Origin: Sinotaia quadrata
Taxonomy: Eukaryota > Mollusca > Gastropoda > Architaenioglossa > Viviparidae
Direction of reading: 5' to 3'
Assembly (NCBI GenBank): GCA_028829895.1
Contig: CM054177.1
Span: 80,991,163 to 81,055,162 of the forward strand
DNA: 64,000 bases
Shown: one piece after another, positions 1 to 10,579 of the stretch
Layout: each line of letters starts with the position of its first letter
Position numbering within the stretch: position 1 is the first letter of the stretch
Notes under the pieces: model-generated
What the model was told of the DNA's origin: nothing
What the model saw: only the letters and a program-made list of their open reading frames with translations
Databases searched by the model: none
Translations under genes and position numbers: made by a program

Positions 1-4
1 AGTT

Positions 5-764
5 CAGGGGTCTCCAAACTACAGCCCATGGAGACCATTTTGTCTATGAAAAAAAATTACGGAAATTTATGTGTATCCTGCCAAGATCAGCCGCCGCTAA
101 ATTTTTCTATCTCTAATCTCTGAGAGTTGAGAGTGAACAAACAACTCTGACCCAGATTCGGAATAAAGGAGTGTTATTGATATGGGTCACTGATTGTTAC
201 ATAAGTCTGACATATTCTTAGTATCCAGTCCACCCAGTCTATCGTATACAAGCAGTCAACCGTGACTTTTATACAAAGCCATTGAGTTGCAAGCAAATGA
301 CCTCCTTAGGGACAAGTTCAAAGAAGGACTGGTGGGTTTTTACCAGTTTTGCCCAAGGAAGACTTTCCTAATGTCAAAACCTTTGCATCAAGGTACCTTT
401 CAATCTTTGGAACAACATACTTGTTTGAACAAACATTTTCAAGAATGAAAATACATGAAGAACAATTTGAGAACAAACTTGTCTGAAGATAATCTCAGGT
501 CACTGTTGATGTTAGGGACATCAAATCTAAAGCCAGAAATGTCTGCTAATTTGGCATCCAGGAAACAATTTCACCATTCCCACTAATACAGGTGTTCATG
601 TGTAGAGTATCAATGTGTTATTAAATAATAACTGAATAAAATAATATTAATAATTAAAAACAACATCCATGTTTTGATTCTTTTTTATTTGTACCTCAAG
701 TGTGTAGTTGGCCCCCGAACTGCTGTTTGATAGTTAATGTGGCTGAAAAGTTTGGAGACCCATG
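5..764 (+). mobile_element. hAT-superfamily DNA transposon, internally deleted, with TIRs
   Basis: The left end begins CAGGGGTCTCCAAACT (5-20) and the right end carries AGTTTGGAGACCC (749-761) followed by ATG. This makes an inverted repeat with one mismatch near the tip, ending at 764. The 8 bases after the right end (765-772, ctatagtt) end in agtt, and the four bases visible before the left end (1-4) are agtt, which fits an 8-bp hAT target-site duplication cut by the window edge. The interior keeps only the C-terminal part of a transposase (284-586), so at 760 bp this is a non-autonomous, decayed copy. Confidence 0.85.
284..586 (+). pseudogene. hAT transposase C-terminal (dimerisation) fragment, frameshifted
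   Basis: Three reading frames in series give one recognisable hAT C-terminal region: ELQANDLLRDKFKEGLVGFY from 284, then about 355 a second frame with NVKTFASRYLSIFGTTY and EQTFSRMK, then about 470 a third frame with RTNLSEDNLRSLLMLGTSNL ending at a TAA (584-586). The pattern of FGTTYxxEQxFSxMK followed by N-L-x-x-x-L-x-x-L-L is typical of transposases and domesticated relatives of the ZBED5/GTF2IRD2/EPM2AIP1 type. Two frameshifts separate the blocks and the N-terminal two thirds is missing, so it cannot be functional. It lies inside the TIR-bounded element. Confidence 0.82.
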
Positions 765-772
765 CTATAGTT
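765..772. repeat. Right copy of hAT target-site duplication
   Basis: The octamer ctatagtt follows the right transposon end directly. Its last four bases equal the four bases (1-4) that precede the left end. The first half of the left copy is outside the window, so only half of the duplication can be checked. Confidence 0.6.
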
Positions 773-2272
773 TATAGTGTTATAAAAGTTATATTGGGTA
801 AAATGAGAAGTTTAATTTGAAAATTTTAGGATTTGTTTACTCTCTTTTAGTTTTAAATGATATGTAAACATAATTTGCTTCCAACCAGCAGATGACATAA
901 AAAATCAATTAGCCCAGATCTTTTTTTAAATTAAATTTCACATTGTAGGATCTCAGAAAGAAGAGATTTGTTTTAATACTTTTATAAAATGTGTAAATCT
1001 GCTGAAAGGGGGATTTCATTGAAATAGTATGTTGTCTGGATTCTTTCTTACTCTCTTTTAAGATTGATTTGGTTTTATTTAGTTCACAAATAAATTCTAT
1101 TATATATTATAGCAGTTGTATGTAAAATATATATGTTTTAGCTTTTGTGTTTTGAGTAATGACCTTCATAAATCATTAATTGGTAAATAGATTTTCTATT
1201 AAATGTAAGTTCTAATTTTAAATCTATTTTAATTTTATTTGTTTGCTAGCATAATTAGATCATCTAAGTGCAGGCACATATAACATAAACATGCAAGAGA
1301 AACTAACTCAGTAACTGTGATAAAGCATATTATTTGATTTATGTGTATACATACATGCATATGATATATATAATTAAAGACTAAAGTTCTTGTTCCTAAA
1401 ACATAGATTTTACTGATTTAGAAGATTCATCTCTAACTTCTAAACTATTTTGAGTGATATTGATAACAACAAGATTGTGATGATCAGTCATCATGGGTCA
1501 TGTTCAGTTTTTGTATTTCATTCTATGAGAAATGTAAATTTGGTAAAGTTCTTCTTTCTTGAGGGCAGTATAGTTTTGAAAGTGTAAATATGTAAGGGAG
1601 TCCTTTCTTGCTGAGGGCAATATAGTTTAGAAGTAAACTTTCACCATCAGCTTTTAAAATCTGAAAGTGGCAGCAGTAGCTATTATATAGTAATTAGTAA
1701 ACTATTAATATCAATTCAGCTGTTGAATGTTTCAGTTTTGTCATTTGTAATTTGCTTGTTCAAAATTTATTATTTCTAAAATGTCCATATTTTATCATGG
1801 CCAAATTTTAAAGTTTTTGCACAAGCATGTATGTGTGTGTGTGTTTAATGAGACAAATATATTTTTTCTGTCTTTTTATTTGTGCAATGGCCTAGCAGAC
1901 AGACCAATTCTCAACTATCATTATTTAAGTAAGTTAAGATAATTTGTTTTTTATGACAATTCATACAAAATTGTCCCAATAACAGGGGTGAGTGGGGGTG
2001 GGGCCACAATGATGACAACTGCTAACATCAGATGTATAATAATAAGTCCAGGTAAACAAAACAAACTGACTATATATTTGTCTTTTTTGTAATAATAAGA
2101 AATACTTTAGTTTTATCACTTCTTTTATCACCTCTAATAATTATATTGCTATTTTTACCAAACCATTGTACCATTTTGATTTAAACTTAAAGTGTCACAT
2201 TAGTCGCAAAGCTATAATTACTCTTGAAATAATATGTATGGGTTATAATATACAAGACTTATTTATTTACAG
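773..2272. other. RAB3GAP1 intron, 3' part
   Basis: AT-rich sequence upstream of the first visible RAB3GAP1 exon. I found no conserved exon, only short poly-T and TA-rich tracts and a (TG)n of a few units near 1831. It ends in a polypyrimidine-poor but usable acceptor (ttatttacag) at 2263-2272. The transposon at 5-764 sits within this intron. Confidence 0.7.
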
Positions 2273-2529
2273 GACAGTATTTGAGGGCTTTCTTGCAGCT
2301 CTGCTCACGTACAGAAACAATGGAGGAAATCCTTGGACGTCTTGCATTTGAAGATGGGGATCAAACAGACAAGGATAGCGGAGAAGACATCACACATGCT
2401 CTTCAGCGGTTGACAGAACCCAACCTCCCTTACCACATCCCATCTTTGAGTAGTGTTGTCACTAGGGCTACCACACAGATGAAGATAAGACCCGAAGAAG
2501 CACCGATTCCACCCAAAATACTTAATCAT
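2273..2529 (+). CDS. RAB3GAP1: RAB3GAP1 exon a
   Basis: The exon starts after the acceptor tttacag with 2 nt completing a split codon, then QYLRAFLQLCSRTETMEEIL and on to the LTEPNLPYHIPSLSSVV block. It stops at the donor cat|gtattt, with ILNH as its last residues. The reading frame is open for a few codons beyond the donor, but joining at 2529 restores the ILNH-ILLHLFPD continuity expected for the family. Confidence 0.9.
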
Positions 2530-5500
2530 GTATTTTAAACTGCTGTTATTTTCTTCAGTTTGTCCCATATTTAATGACAGTTCACACTTTTAGCTTATAT
2601 TAACCTTCTTTTAAAATTAAATTTAAAGCAGGCTAAAATTAAGTTTTTATCATTTTTTTTTTTGTTTCCAGCAAAACTGACCTTTTATTAAACACTTTAA
2701 GGTTTGCTGATTTATTTTCAATTAATCTCTTCCAAGCTGGGTTGGAAACATTCTCCTGCTGATTCAGATTCAATTTTGTGCAATAACTTTTAGGGTGTAT
2801 AAAAATTTTCTCCCACATAACTTGTTATATTATTCATTTATTGTATCAAAATAATGCCTAAAATATTTTTGTAGAAAATCATCATCATCATGATGTTAGA
2901 TTTGATAGACAATACTTTTATGATTTGCATAATTAGTCATGTGAGAATGAAAATAGTTTCACTTTTAATTTTTTTTACTCTTTAGTCTCTTGATAGGAAT
3001 GAACTTAAAAGCTATCAATAAATAAAATCTTGTAACAATCAGTTTATAGTAAGATGAAGGAAAAATCTTAAATTATTAAATTTTTCGAGTATTTTTTAAC
3101 TTTAAATTTTACTTACCATTTATATTATTGATGATTTCATGAAATTGACAAAGATGATATTTTTTATTTGCATCAGAAAATAGATGCATAATGCTATTTT
3201 TTATCTAATATTAAAGGCTTCGTTTCTGTGATACATCTATGCACTTTTCTTCTTCATTAAGCATATAATTTTCATTTGCATTTTTGTCATCTAATAGATT
3301 CTACTGCACTTATTCCCTGATGCTTCTGGCCTTTTGGATGCTAAATCTCAGCGCCACAAAGAACCAACTCAGCATTCCAAAGAAAGCACTCCTGTCGATG
3401 ACAGCCCTTCGCCTGCCTTGGCTCAACGGCTGGAAGAGGTCAGGAAGCACTTACCCTTTTAAATGAAGTTTTGGTATTCATGTCATTGAAAACCCATGCA
3501 ATTATATCATTTCATTATTTTATTTAGGCAATATTGTCATATTTAAAAGATGGAAAACGTTTCACTTAATATAGTGAAATTAGTGTTACTCTCATGATTG
3601 GAGGCTTTGTTTGCAGATCTCATAAATTTTTTGACTAGTTTATAAAAATAATCTCTTTTCTCAAAAATTTTCCCTTTTATTGGGGTCAGTTCTAGTATAT
3701 TATTAAAGAGCCACTATAGAATTTGCTTATTTTTTGAAATTATTTTCAGGTCACAAATGAGACCTCAAAGCAACTGAAGTCTGCACCACCTGATAGTCTT
3801 ACTTTTCGACTGGCTGTTTGCTTTGCCATTATCAATCATAACCATGGTGGCTTACGTGCAGTAGCACACTTGTGGCAGGTGAATCCATTGAGTAGTTTCA
3901 TTTTGTTATATCTTTTGTATTTGATAACCTAGCAGTGCTGTAGGTCATGCAGATAAAAATAGATACTGTAACTGAACTTTTTTGGAATCTTTTCACATTT
4001 ATTATAAATTTAAGATATTATGTTGGAATTGACTATCTAATGGTGCTCGTTTATACTTAATACATGGGAATTGGCTAACCATTTGTGTTCAGTAAAGCTG
4101 TAATATTTTATTTTCATTTTAAAATAAACAGTCGAAAAAGCTTATAAAGAAATGTAAATATTTGGAGATTTTTAATATTTATCCACCCCACCCCACCCCT
4201 TTCCAAATAGTCCAAGGAAAATTTTGTTACCTGAGATCAACTGAAAGTAAAATTTTAATTACATTATTGGTTGATATGAGTAATACTATTTTAAAAAGTT
4301 ATTTGAGATTTTAGTCATTGACTCCCAAACTGAACTTGTGCACACATGCATGCATTTGTCCTTTCTTATGTGTTTTGAAGCTTCGAGGAAATGTTTTACT
4401 GTCACATTCTTTCTGCACATATATATATTGAGGGGTAGAGGAGTGAAGGTTTCATGAAACAGAAAAGAAATAAAAAGTGTTTTGAAGCCTCGAGGAAATG
4501 TTTTAATGTCGCATTCTTTCTGCACATATATATATTGAGGGGTAGAGGTGTGAAGGTTTGATGAAACAGAAAAGAAATAAAAAGTGTTTTGGGGATATGT
4601 CAAAACTTTAAGAATTGCTGATTTTTGGTGGTCATCATCATCTTTAATAAAATTATTGCTCACTGTTGGAAGTATTAAATTATGTAAAATTTCATTTCTT
4701 TTAAAATCTCCAAAACTATGCAGTATAATTGTTTATGTGTAAATAATAATATAAGAAAAGTTTTAATATAATAAAAATTTACTGTTAAATGAGCAGGTGC
4801 TGGCAAGTGAGTAAGTCAACAGTCTCTAGGTATAAGTGGCAGTGTGTTATTTTTGCTGGGAAAATGATTCTAGATCAGCTGTAGTCTTGCACTTTGCTGA
4901 TTGAGGATAGGTGACTTATGGTTTGATCTCAGATGGCTAGAGTGATAGCCAACAGGTCTAGAATATAACACATGGTTTTGGTCTAAGATAATTAATTGAA
5001 ATCTTTTTACAACTGCAAGAGCTATAGTTAATTATAATAAATTAAGCTTAGTGAATTACTTTCGCAGCAGAGAAACAAGCACAGCTGACAACACCATGAT
5101 GATCACACACTTCGTTTATGTTTAGGCCTAAGTTTACTTCACGCATGCTTGGATTGCACATTTTCCCTCACTACGGGTTCCGCTACGAAAATGCCACTTT
5201 GTCATGCTCTATACCATTTTAAAGAAGAGATTTTCCATTTTCTAATGATATTAAAAGAAAAATTATGTTTTCTAAAATAACCGTGCAAAAAGTAATAATT
5301 CAAAATAGGATTTTTTTTTACTTTTAGGTACAATAAAAATAAAAATACAGATTCATAACTAACATGGCTGCATTCTACATTCATTTTGCCTTAGTTTGAT
5401 GTAAGATACATTCTGATTGGACAATATTAGCAGAACCCATGTTAGTGTTTGCAAGACATACCAAAATACGACTGTAAAACCGGAGATTGAGAAAATGGCC

Positions 5501-7788
5501 ACTGCTATCAAAACACGCCAACCGTAGCAAACTTAATGTGATTTTACACACTTCCACTCACTCTCTCACAAATAAAAAATACATTAATGAAAATTTGGAA
5601 GATAGTTTTATTCAACAAATTATTTCACAACATGATAAATACGGAACATAAACACAGCACTTCTGATAAAAGGGTAAATTTTTTTGAATTTAGTAGTTGT
5701 CAGCTATCATCACATAGAGGCTGGTTCAACCTAATATAAGGCATATTATTAAAATCCCCATGTTTAATTAAAAAATGAGTTTTTAAATAGATCTCTTGTG
5801 CTATAGGCTGTTCATTGTTATTTACAAGTTTACCTACCATTTGGCTATTATATAACCAGATCACCAGTATTAAATTGAGAAATCCTGAGAATAAAGATTA
5901 TGCATTATCATCAATTGGCATGTTTTCAATACAGAAATCAACATGAACAAGCATAACTTTTAAATGAAAAATTTTATAGTCGCATTTCTTTCTACAGGAG
6001 TTTATTCTTGAAATGCGGTACCGTTGGGAAAACAGCATCCCTATTCCAGACCTAGGATTTGCCACTGGCAGCTCAAAAACAGGGACTGAATCCAGCTCTT
6101 CCTCCACAGCGACCATGCCTCATCCAAACCTGGGTTCCTGCTTGCTCCATCAAAAGCTGCAGATGCTCAACTGTTGTATTGAACGTAAAATCAAAAGAGA
6201 ATCTGCTGGTTATGGCCATGAAGGAACTGTCTTGCATGAAGCGTCTTCTGGAGCTGAACTCGAACAGTCCCCATTGCAGCTGGTAGTTCCAAATAATGAT
6301 GTTGGACAAGAAAAGAATAGAGCAGAAAGAGTTGCCAGCATTGAAAGCTCAAGCGATGATGAGTTCTTTGAATGCATTGAAAATGATGCAAATGAGGAGG
6401 GGCAACTTGTCAGCAGTGATGATGATGAGAAACAACTCTCAGCAGCCAGTTCTTCAAAGCGTGCCAAGAAAAGCCTGACATCTGAGAAGAGCCTCGACAG
6501 TTCCATGAGCGAAGCATCTTTCAAAGATTCTTTACCGCCTAAGCCAGAGGGCCGGCTTGCTCAGATAAAAAATATGTTCTCTCTGTCTACAGGTGAGCCT
6601 TTGTTCATTCCTGTGACCCAGGAACCTTCTCCTGTTACAGAAGATATGTTGGAAGAGCATGCTGAAGTTCTGGCAAAACTTGGCACCACAGCTGAAGGTT
6701 CTAAACTTCGTGCTCGAATGCAGAGTGCTTGTCTTCTTTCAGACATGGAATCATTCAAAGCGGCCAACCCTGGGTGCATTTTGGAGGATTTTGTACGTTG
6801 GTACTCTCCCAGGGACTACATTGAGGCTGAAGAAGAAGAGGAAGGAATGGCCAGCAGGGATGAAACAGAGAACGAAGTTGAAAACATCACTGATACTTCC
6901 ACGGAGAAACCCTCGAGTGGAGCAGAGGCTGCCAGCTCCAAGGTTTCACCATTTGCAACAAGCTTACCTGGCCAATATAAACGTAGAGGGCAGCTGAGTC
7001 AGCGAATGCAGATTCCTGGCAACATGTGGGTGGAAGTGTGGCAAAGTGCCCGCCATGTTCCTGCTCGCCGTCAAAAACGCCTCTTTGACGATACAAAAGA
7101 AGCTGAAAAAGTTCTGCACTTTCTTTCAAGCTTGCGACCTAGTGAGGTCACCTTTCATCTCCTTCCCATGCTTATACATGCCTCCATTATGAAGCTTGCG
7201 GAACGTGAAGATTTGGATGTGCCTGTCTTGAAGCAGTTCACGGATCAGGTCATCTCTAAGGCAGCCAAAGTAATGCGATTGCCTCATCATACAGATTTAA
7301 AGCGTTATGAAGATGTTATACATATGATTGAGCTTGCTGAAACAGTGTCCTCACGCGCGCAGTCACTCAAATCAAAATTTACGCGAGACTTACTGGAACA
7401 TGGAAAAGCAGAGGAGGAATTACACCTTTTTGTTGCTAGCCTTCTCCAACAGCCTGAAGTTATTGTACGAGGAGGGTCCTGTGGACCTGCAGGATCTGCT
7501 ATCCACAAACTTTTTGTTGCAGCCCAGAAAGCTGCTTATATGATTCCTGAAGAAAAAGATGATGCTAATGACCCCAGTTCTTGGATACCATCGTCAGATA
7601 TTGCTTCCAGACCAGCCAGCACTGTTCCAGATTTCCCAAGTCCTTGGGCTAGAGAATATATTTTACGTGCCATGGTGCCACGACCTGCTCCATACTCACG
7701 AGTTCTACCACAGCGCATGTACTGTGTATTAGTGGATGGTGATTATCGCATGGCAGGGGCATTTAGTTCTGACACTACATTTCAGTGA
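2273..7788 (+). CDS. RAB3GAP1: Rab3 GTPase-activating protein catalytic subunit (5'-partial, 4 exons)
   Basis: RAB3GAP1 pairs with RAB3GAP2 to stimulate GTP hydrolysis by Rab3 and, in other work, to activate Rab18; it acts at synaptic vesicles, ER and autophagic membranes. Exons 2273-2529, 3298-3438, 3750-3878 and 5998-7788 join in phase (2 nt carried in at the first, phase 0 thereafter) and encode about 771 residues ending in TGA. Diagnostic stretches include LTEPNLPYHIPSLSSVV, MKIRPEEAPIP, HQKLQMLNCCIERK, the acidic DEFFECIE patch, RARMQSACLLSDMESFKAAN, VRWYSPRDY, VPARRQKRLFDD and the C-terminal PRPAPYSRVLPQRMYC and AGAFSSDT. Human Arg728 is reported as essential; by my alignment its counterpart falls in or near VPARRQKR (about 7057-7091), which is conserved here. 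An acidic, Ser-rich stretch at about 6826-6990 is longer than in vertebrates. The N-terminal part lies left of the window. Confidence 0.95.
2530..3297. other. RAB3GAP1 intron
   Basis: AT-rich intron from a gtattt donor to a ctaatag acceptor. No repeats, RNA genes or extra exons recognised. Confidence 0.8.
3298..3438 (+). CDS. RAB3GAP1: RAB3GAP1 exon b
   Basis: Forty-seven codons in phase 0 at both ends, starting ILLHLFPDASGLLDAKSQRH after the acceptor ctaatag and ending ALAQRLEE before the donor gtcagg. The middle is hydrophilic and rich in Ser, Pro and Asp. Confidence 0.9.
3750..3878 (+). CDS. RAB3GAP1: RAB3GAP1 exon c
   Basis: Forty-three codons, phase 0 at both ends: VTNETSKQLKSAPPDSLTFR followed by NHNHGGLRAVAHLWQ. 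The acceptor is tattttcag and the donor gtgaat. The SAPPDSLT and HGGLRAVAHLWQ segments are typical of the family. Confidence 0.92.
3879..5997. other. RAB3GAP1 last intron
   Basis: A 2.1-kb intron ending in the acceptor ctttctacag. It contains a 107-bp tandem duplication (4371-4590) and otherwise AT-rich unique sequence. Confidence 0.8.
4371..4590. repeat. 107-bp tandem duplication
   Basis: Two nearly identical 107-bp units start at 4371 and 4478 (tgttttgaag...), followed by the first bases of a third at 4585. A minus-strand open frame across them is a by-product of the repeat, not a gene. Confidence 0.9.
5998..7788 (+). CDS. RAB3GAP1: RAB3GAP1 terminal exon (596 codons plus stop)
   Basis: A single uninterrupted exon starting EFILEMRYRWENSIPIP after ctttctacag and ending AGAFSSDTTFQ-TGA. 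It holds the whole C-terminal half, including the catalytic region. It contains a dual splice-like string (tctacag next to gtgagc) at about 6582-6597, but the frame reads through with conserved sequence (GEPLFIPVTQEP), so no intron is present there. Confidence 0.95.
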   Translation, partial: EFILEMRYRWENSIPIPDLGFATGSSKTGTESSSSSTATMPHPNLGSCLLHQKLQMLNCCIERKIKRESAGYGHEGTVLHEASSGAELEQSPLQLVVPNNDVGQEKNRAERVASIESSSDDEFFECIENDANEEGQLVSSDDDEKQLSAASSSKRAKKSLTSEKSLDSSMSEASFKDSLPPKPEGRLAQIKNMFSLSTGEPLFIPVTQEPSPVTEDMLEEHAEVLAKLGTTAEGSKLRARMQSACLLSDMESFKAANPGCILEDFVRWYSPRDYIEAEEEEEGMASRDETENEVENITDTSTEKPSSGAEAASSKVSPFATSLPGQYKRRGQLSQRMQIPGNMWVEVWQSARHVPARRQKRLFDDTKEAEKVLHFLSSLRPSEVTFHLLPMLIHASIMKLAEREDLDVPVLKQFTDQVISKAAKVMRLPHHTDLKRYEDVIHMIELAETVSSRAQSLKSKFTRDLLEHGKAEEELHLFVASLLQQPEVIVRGGSCGPAGSAIHKLFVAAQKAAYMIPEEKDDANDPSSWIPSSDIASRPASTVPDFPSPWAREYILRAMVPRPAPYSRVLPQRMYCVLVDGDYRMAGAFSSDTTFQ

Positions 7789-10290
7789 AAGATATATTTT
7801 CCTTTTAATTTAATATGAATTATTTATACATATTCTTGATGGAAGATATCCTTATGTTGTTAATTTTTAGAATGTCGTTTATTGTTTGCACTATCTTTGA
7901 CTGGGATTAAGAGCAGTGACTATTTTACAATTTATTTTTGCTATAAACTATGGATTTTTGCTATAAAATGTGGATTGTTGTCATTCAGATTTTAATTTAA
8001 AACCATTTGTCTTTGAGATATGTCAGTTGTTTACTTTGGATGTCACCCTAATGCTGCTGCACTGCAGTTTTTCATTATTGGTTAATATCTCTTATTATTG
8101 GCTGAGGAAATGATGATGTAAATATTACAGCATGAACCACATATACTGGAAATACAGAAATTAGAGCTATAATGCAATTGAGCTTAGAGAAAGTGATAAA
8201 TGCCTTGTAGTTTTACTTATTATTTATTTTATGTTTGGTGCAAATGCATTGCTTATAGATGTAGGGAGAGAGGGTAGATGAGGTGGATCTGTCTCTTCTA
8301 GTAAAACTTTTGTGTACTTTCAAAAGTGAAGGCATTTATCATTCATGAAACCCTTAACACTTTTGAATATACTAAGCAAACATCTACCACTGAATCAGAA
8401 ACAAATCCAAAGTTGCTATTATTATCAGTAAACTTTTTAATGGCAACATTTGTTTCATTAGACATTTTACAGTTGGATAATATGCTTAACTATTTTTTGT
8501 TGAATGAATTTAGATTAGGCTTTTTTATTTCAGAGAGAAAGAGTGATCTTGTCATTAAATTACAGAGGCTATTCAAGTGAAACTTTTCTTATAATTATTC
8601 TAAAAGTAAAAGTATCAAAATGATGGGGTTACTTTTAAATTTCACTTGCCATATTTTAAAATTTTCCTTGCACAAAAAACCCATGCAAATATATTCATTA
8701 CTTTTTAATCTTCTATTTTGGAACCCACTAATTGCTTGAAGTACATTAGAAAAAAGCAAAAGGTAACTGCTATATGCATATTAAATATATGCAATTTCTT
8801 TTGATAATTTTCCTAATCATTTATTAAAAGTCTCATCCAAGCTCACATCTTGAGCTTTACACACTGATACTTATGAATATAGGGAAATAGTAGTAAGTCA
8901 GAGGAGTATTGTCAGTCATGCTTTCTCCCTCTGTCATCACAACAGGTGGAAAAGCACTTGCACTCGATATAAAAATTGGAGACTGTACACTTTGAACGGT
9001 TGACTGCTCATCCTTGAGTTGTAGACTGCACACCTTTTGAATTTTGCTGTAGGCTGCACACTTTTGAGTTGTAGAATACACACCTGTTAGTTGTAGTATG
9101 AAAACTTTTTAGGTTATGTAGATTGCACACATTTGAGTTATGCACACCTTTTTAAGGCTGCATACCTTATTTGACTCATTTAGAGTTAGCTGTAAATTTC
9201 AGGAACAATGGACTTGTGCCCATCCATATAATGAACTTGGTGAAATAAAAGTAATAACTTGTGTTTGTGGTGCTAGTGCTAATGTTTCTAAATTATGTAA
9301 TATAATCTTTATTTAAATAAATATAAACTGTATAGGTCTACTGGAATCTTAAATTTATATGATTAAACACCAGTAGATTTGAATATAATAGTGATATATA
9401 TACAACCTATAAATATGAATAATAGCTTTGCACAACTTATGAATACATTGGCTTTGTGCAACTTATATGTTTGAATAGTGGCTCTGTAAAACTTACAGAT
9501 ATGAATACAGAAGCGCTGTGTAATTAATTATAGATAGAATACAGTGGTTCTCTACATGTTAGAAAGTAACTTAGGTGATAACTGATATCTTTGACATTTT
9601 TCAGGAGATGTGTGTTTTCTGTATAAAAGTACATGAATTTATTTGTACAGGTTGAACTCTGAATATATTCTGTTGTAATGATTAAAATCTTTACCACAAT
9701 TGTTTTAAGCTAATATATTTATGTTACCTATGGGACATTTTTCAAAACACTTTGAAAGCATATATTTTTGTTTTAATTTACTATAAACTTAAAGTACCCA
9801 TGTTTTGGTGAAAAAGACTGAAATTTTAAGCATTTTATTTTTGTGCATAACTTTCATGCAGACAGTTTTAGATTATCATAATATTTTTTAGTACAATTCT
9901 CAAAATGTAGCTTCATGAATATTTTTCCTTTTTTTTTTTGAAAATATTTTATTAAAAAAACATTTATTCTGTAATAAACTGAGTTTTGCAATAAGGGCAG
10001 TCATTTCAAACAGAGGAATAATGGAAGGATTAAAAATAAAATGTCTGAAATATGATAATTGACAGGATGTGGAATATGCCCAGGAGCTATTCAGTTAGTA
10101 TGTATGCAAACATTCTGCATTTTTTAAAACCCTTTTCCTCTTACTACACTGTATATTTTTTTCCAATTCCCTTCATGCCTACAAACATTTGTCTTTTAAC
10201 CCCTGTTTCCTCTTACCATTTCCTCATATTTTTTGTAATTATACGTGTTCATCATACCCCTCTCCCCCCCCCCCATTTGTAATTAAAATA
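7789..10290 (+). other. RAB3GAP1 3' UTR and downstream flank
   Basis: AT-rich DNA with no further conserved coding. Possible polyadenylation signals AATAAA lie at 9244-9249 and about 9316. Two stretches of degenerate short repeats are visible: about 9000-9170, built on a TTGTAGACTGCACACCTTTTGAG-like unit, and about 9405-9550, built on an AACTTATAAATATGAATA-like unit. Confidence 0.55.
9244..9249 (+). terminator. Candidate polyadenylation signal for RAB3GAP1
   Basis: First clear AATAAA hexamer downstream of the stop codon in the correct orientation, about 1.46 kb after it. Another lies about 70 bp further on. Transcript evidence would be needed to choose. Confidence 0.3.
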
Positions 10291-10579
10291 AATTAAAAAA
10301 ATTATCTGTTTATAGTTTTTATTGTTATAACTCATCATAGTTCTTTGCAACAGTTGCAAACACTTTAAAATAGACTCTGTTAATTCCTAGCATCTAATGA
10401 CACTAACCTGTTCAATGATACTATATCTGCTCAGCATCCGGCAAAACCTATGTATATCATTGAAACATGAATGATAATTAAAATATAATTACAAAGGTGT
10501 TAATTCTAGAGATGAAAAATATAATAATTATTATATATGAAGTGGTAGGCTACATGTTCACACCAGTACTTAGTCTGTA

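Noticed and set aside
4286..4663. Minus-strand frame of 125 codons in a RAB3GAP1 intron
   Set aside because: It spans the 107-bp tandem duplication and has no family resemblance.
6582..6597. Possible intron boundary inside the RAB3GAP1 terminal exon (tctacag next to gtgagc)
   Set aside because: The flanking codons read as continuous conserved sequence (GEPLFIPVTQEP) and there is no partner site.
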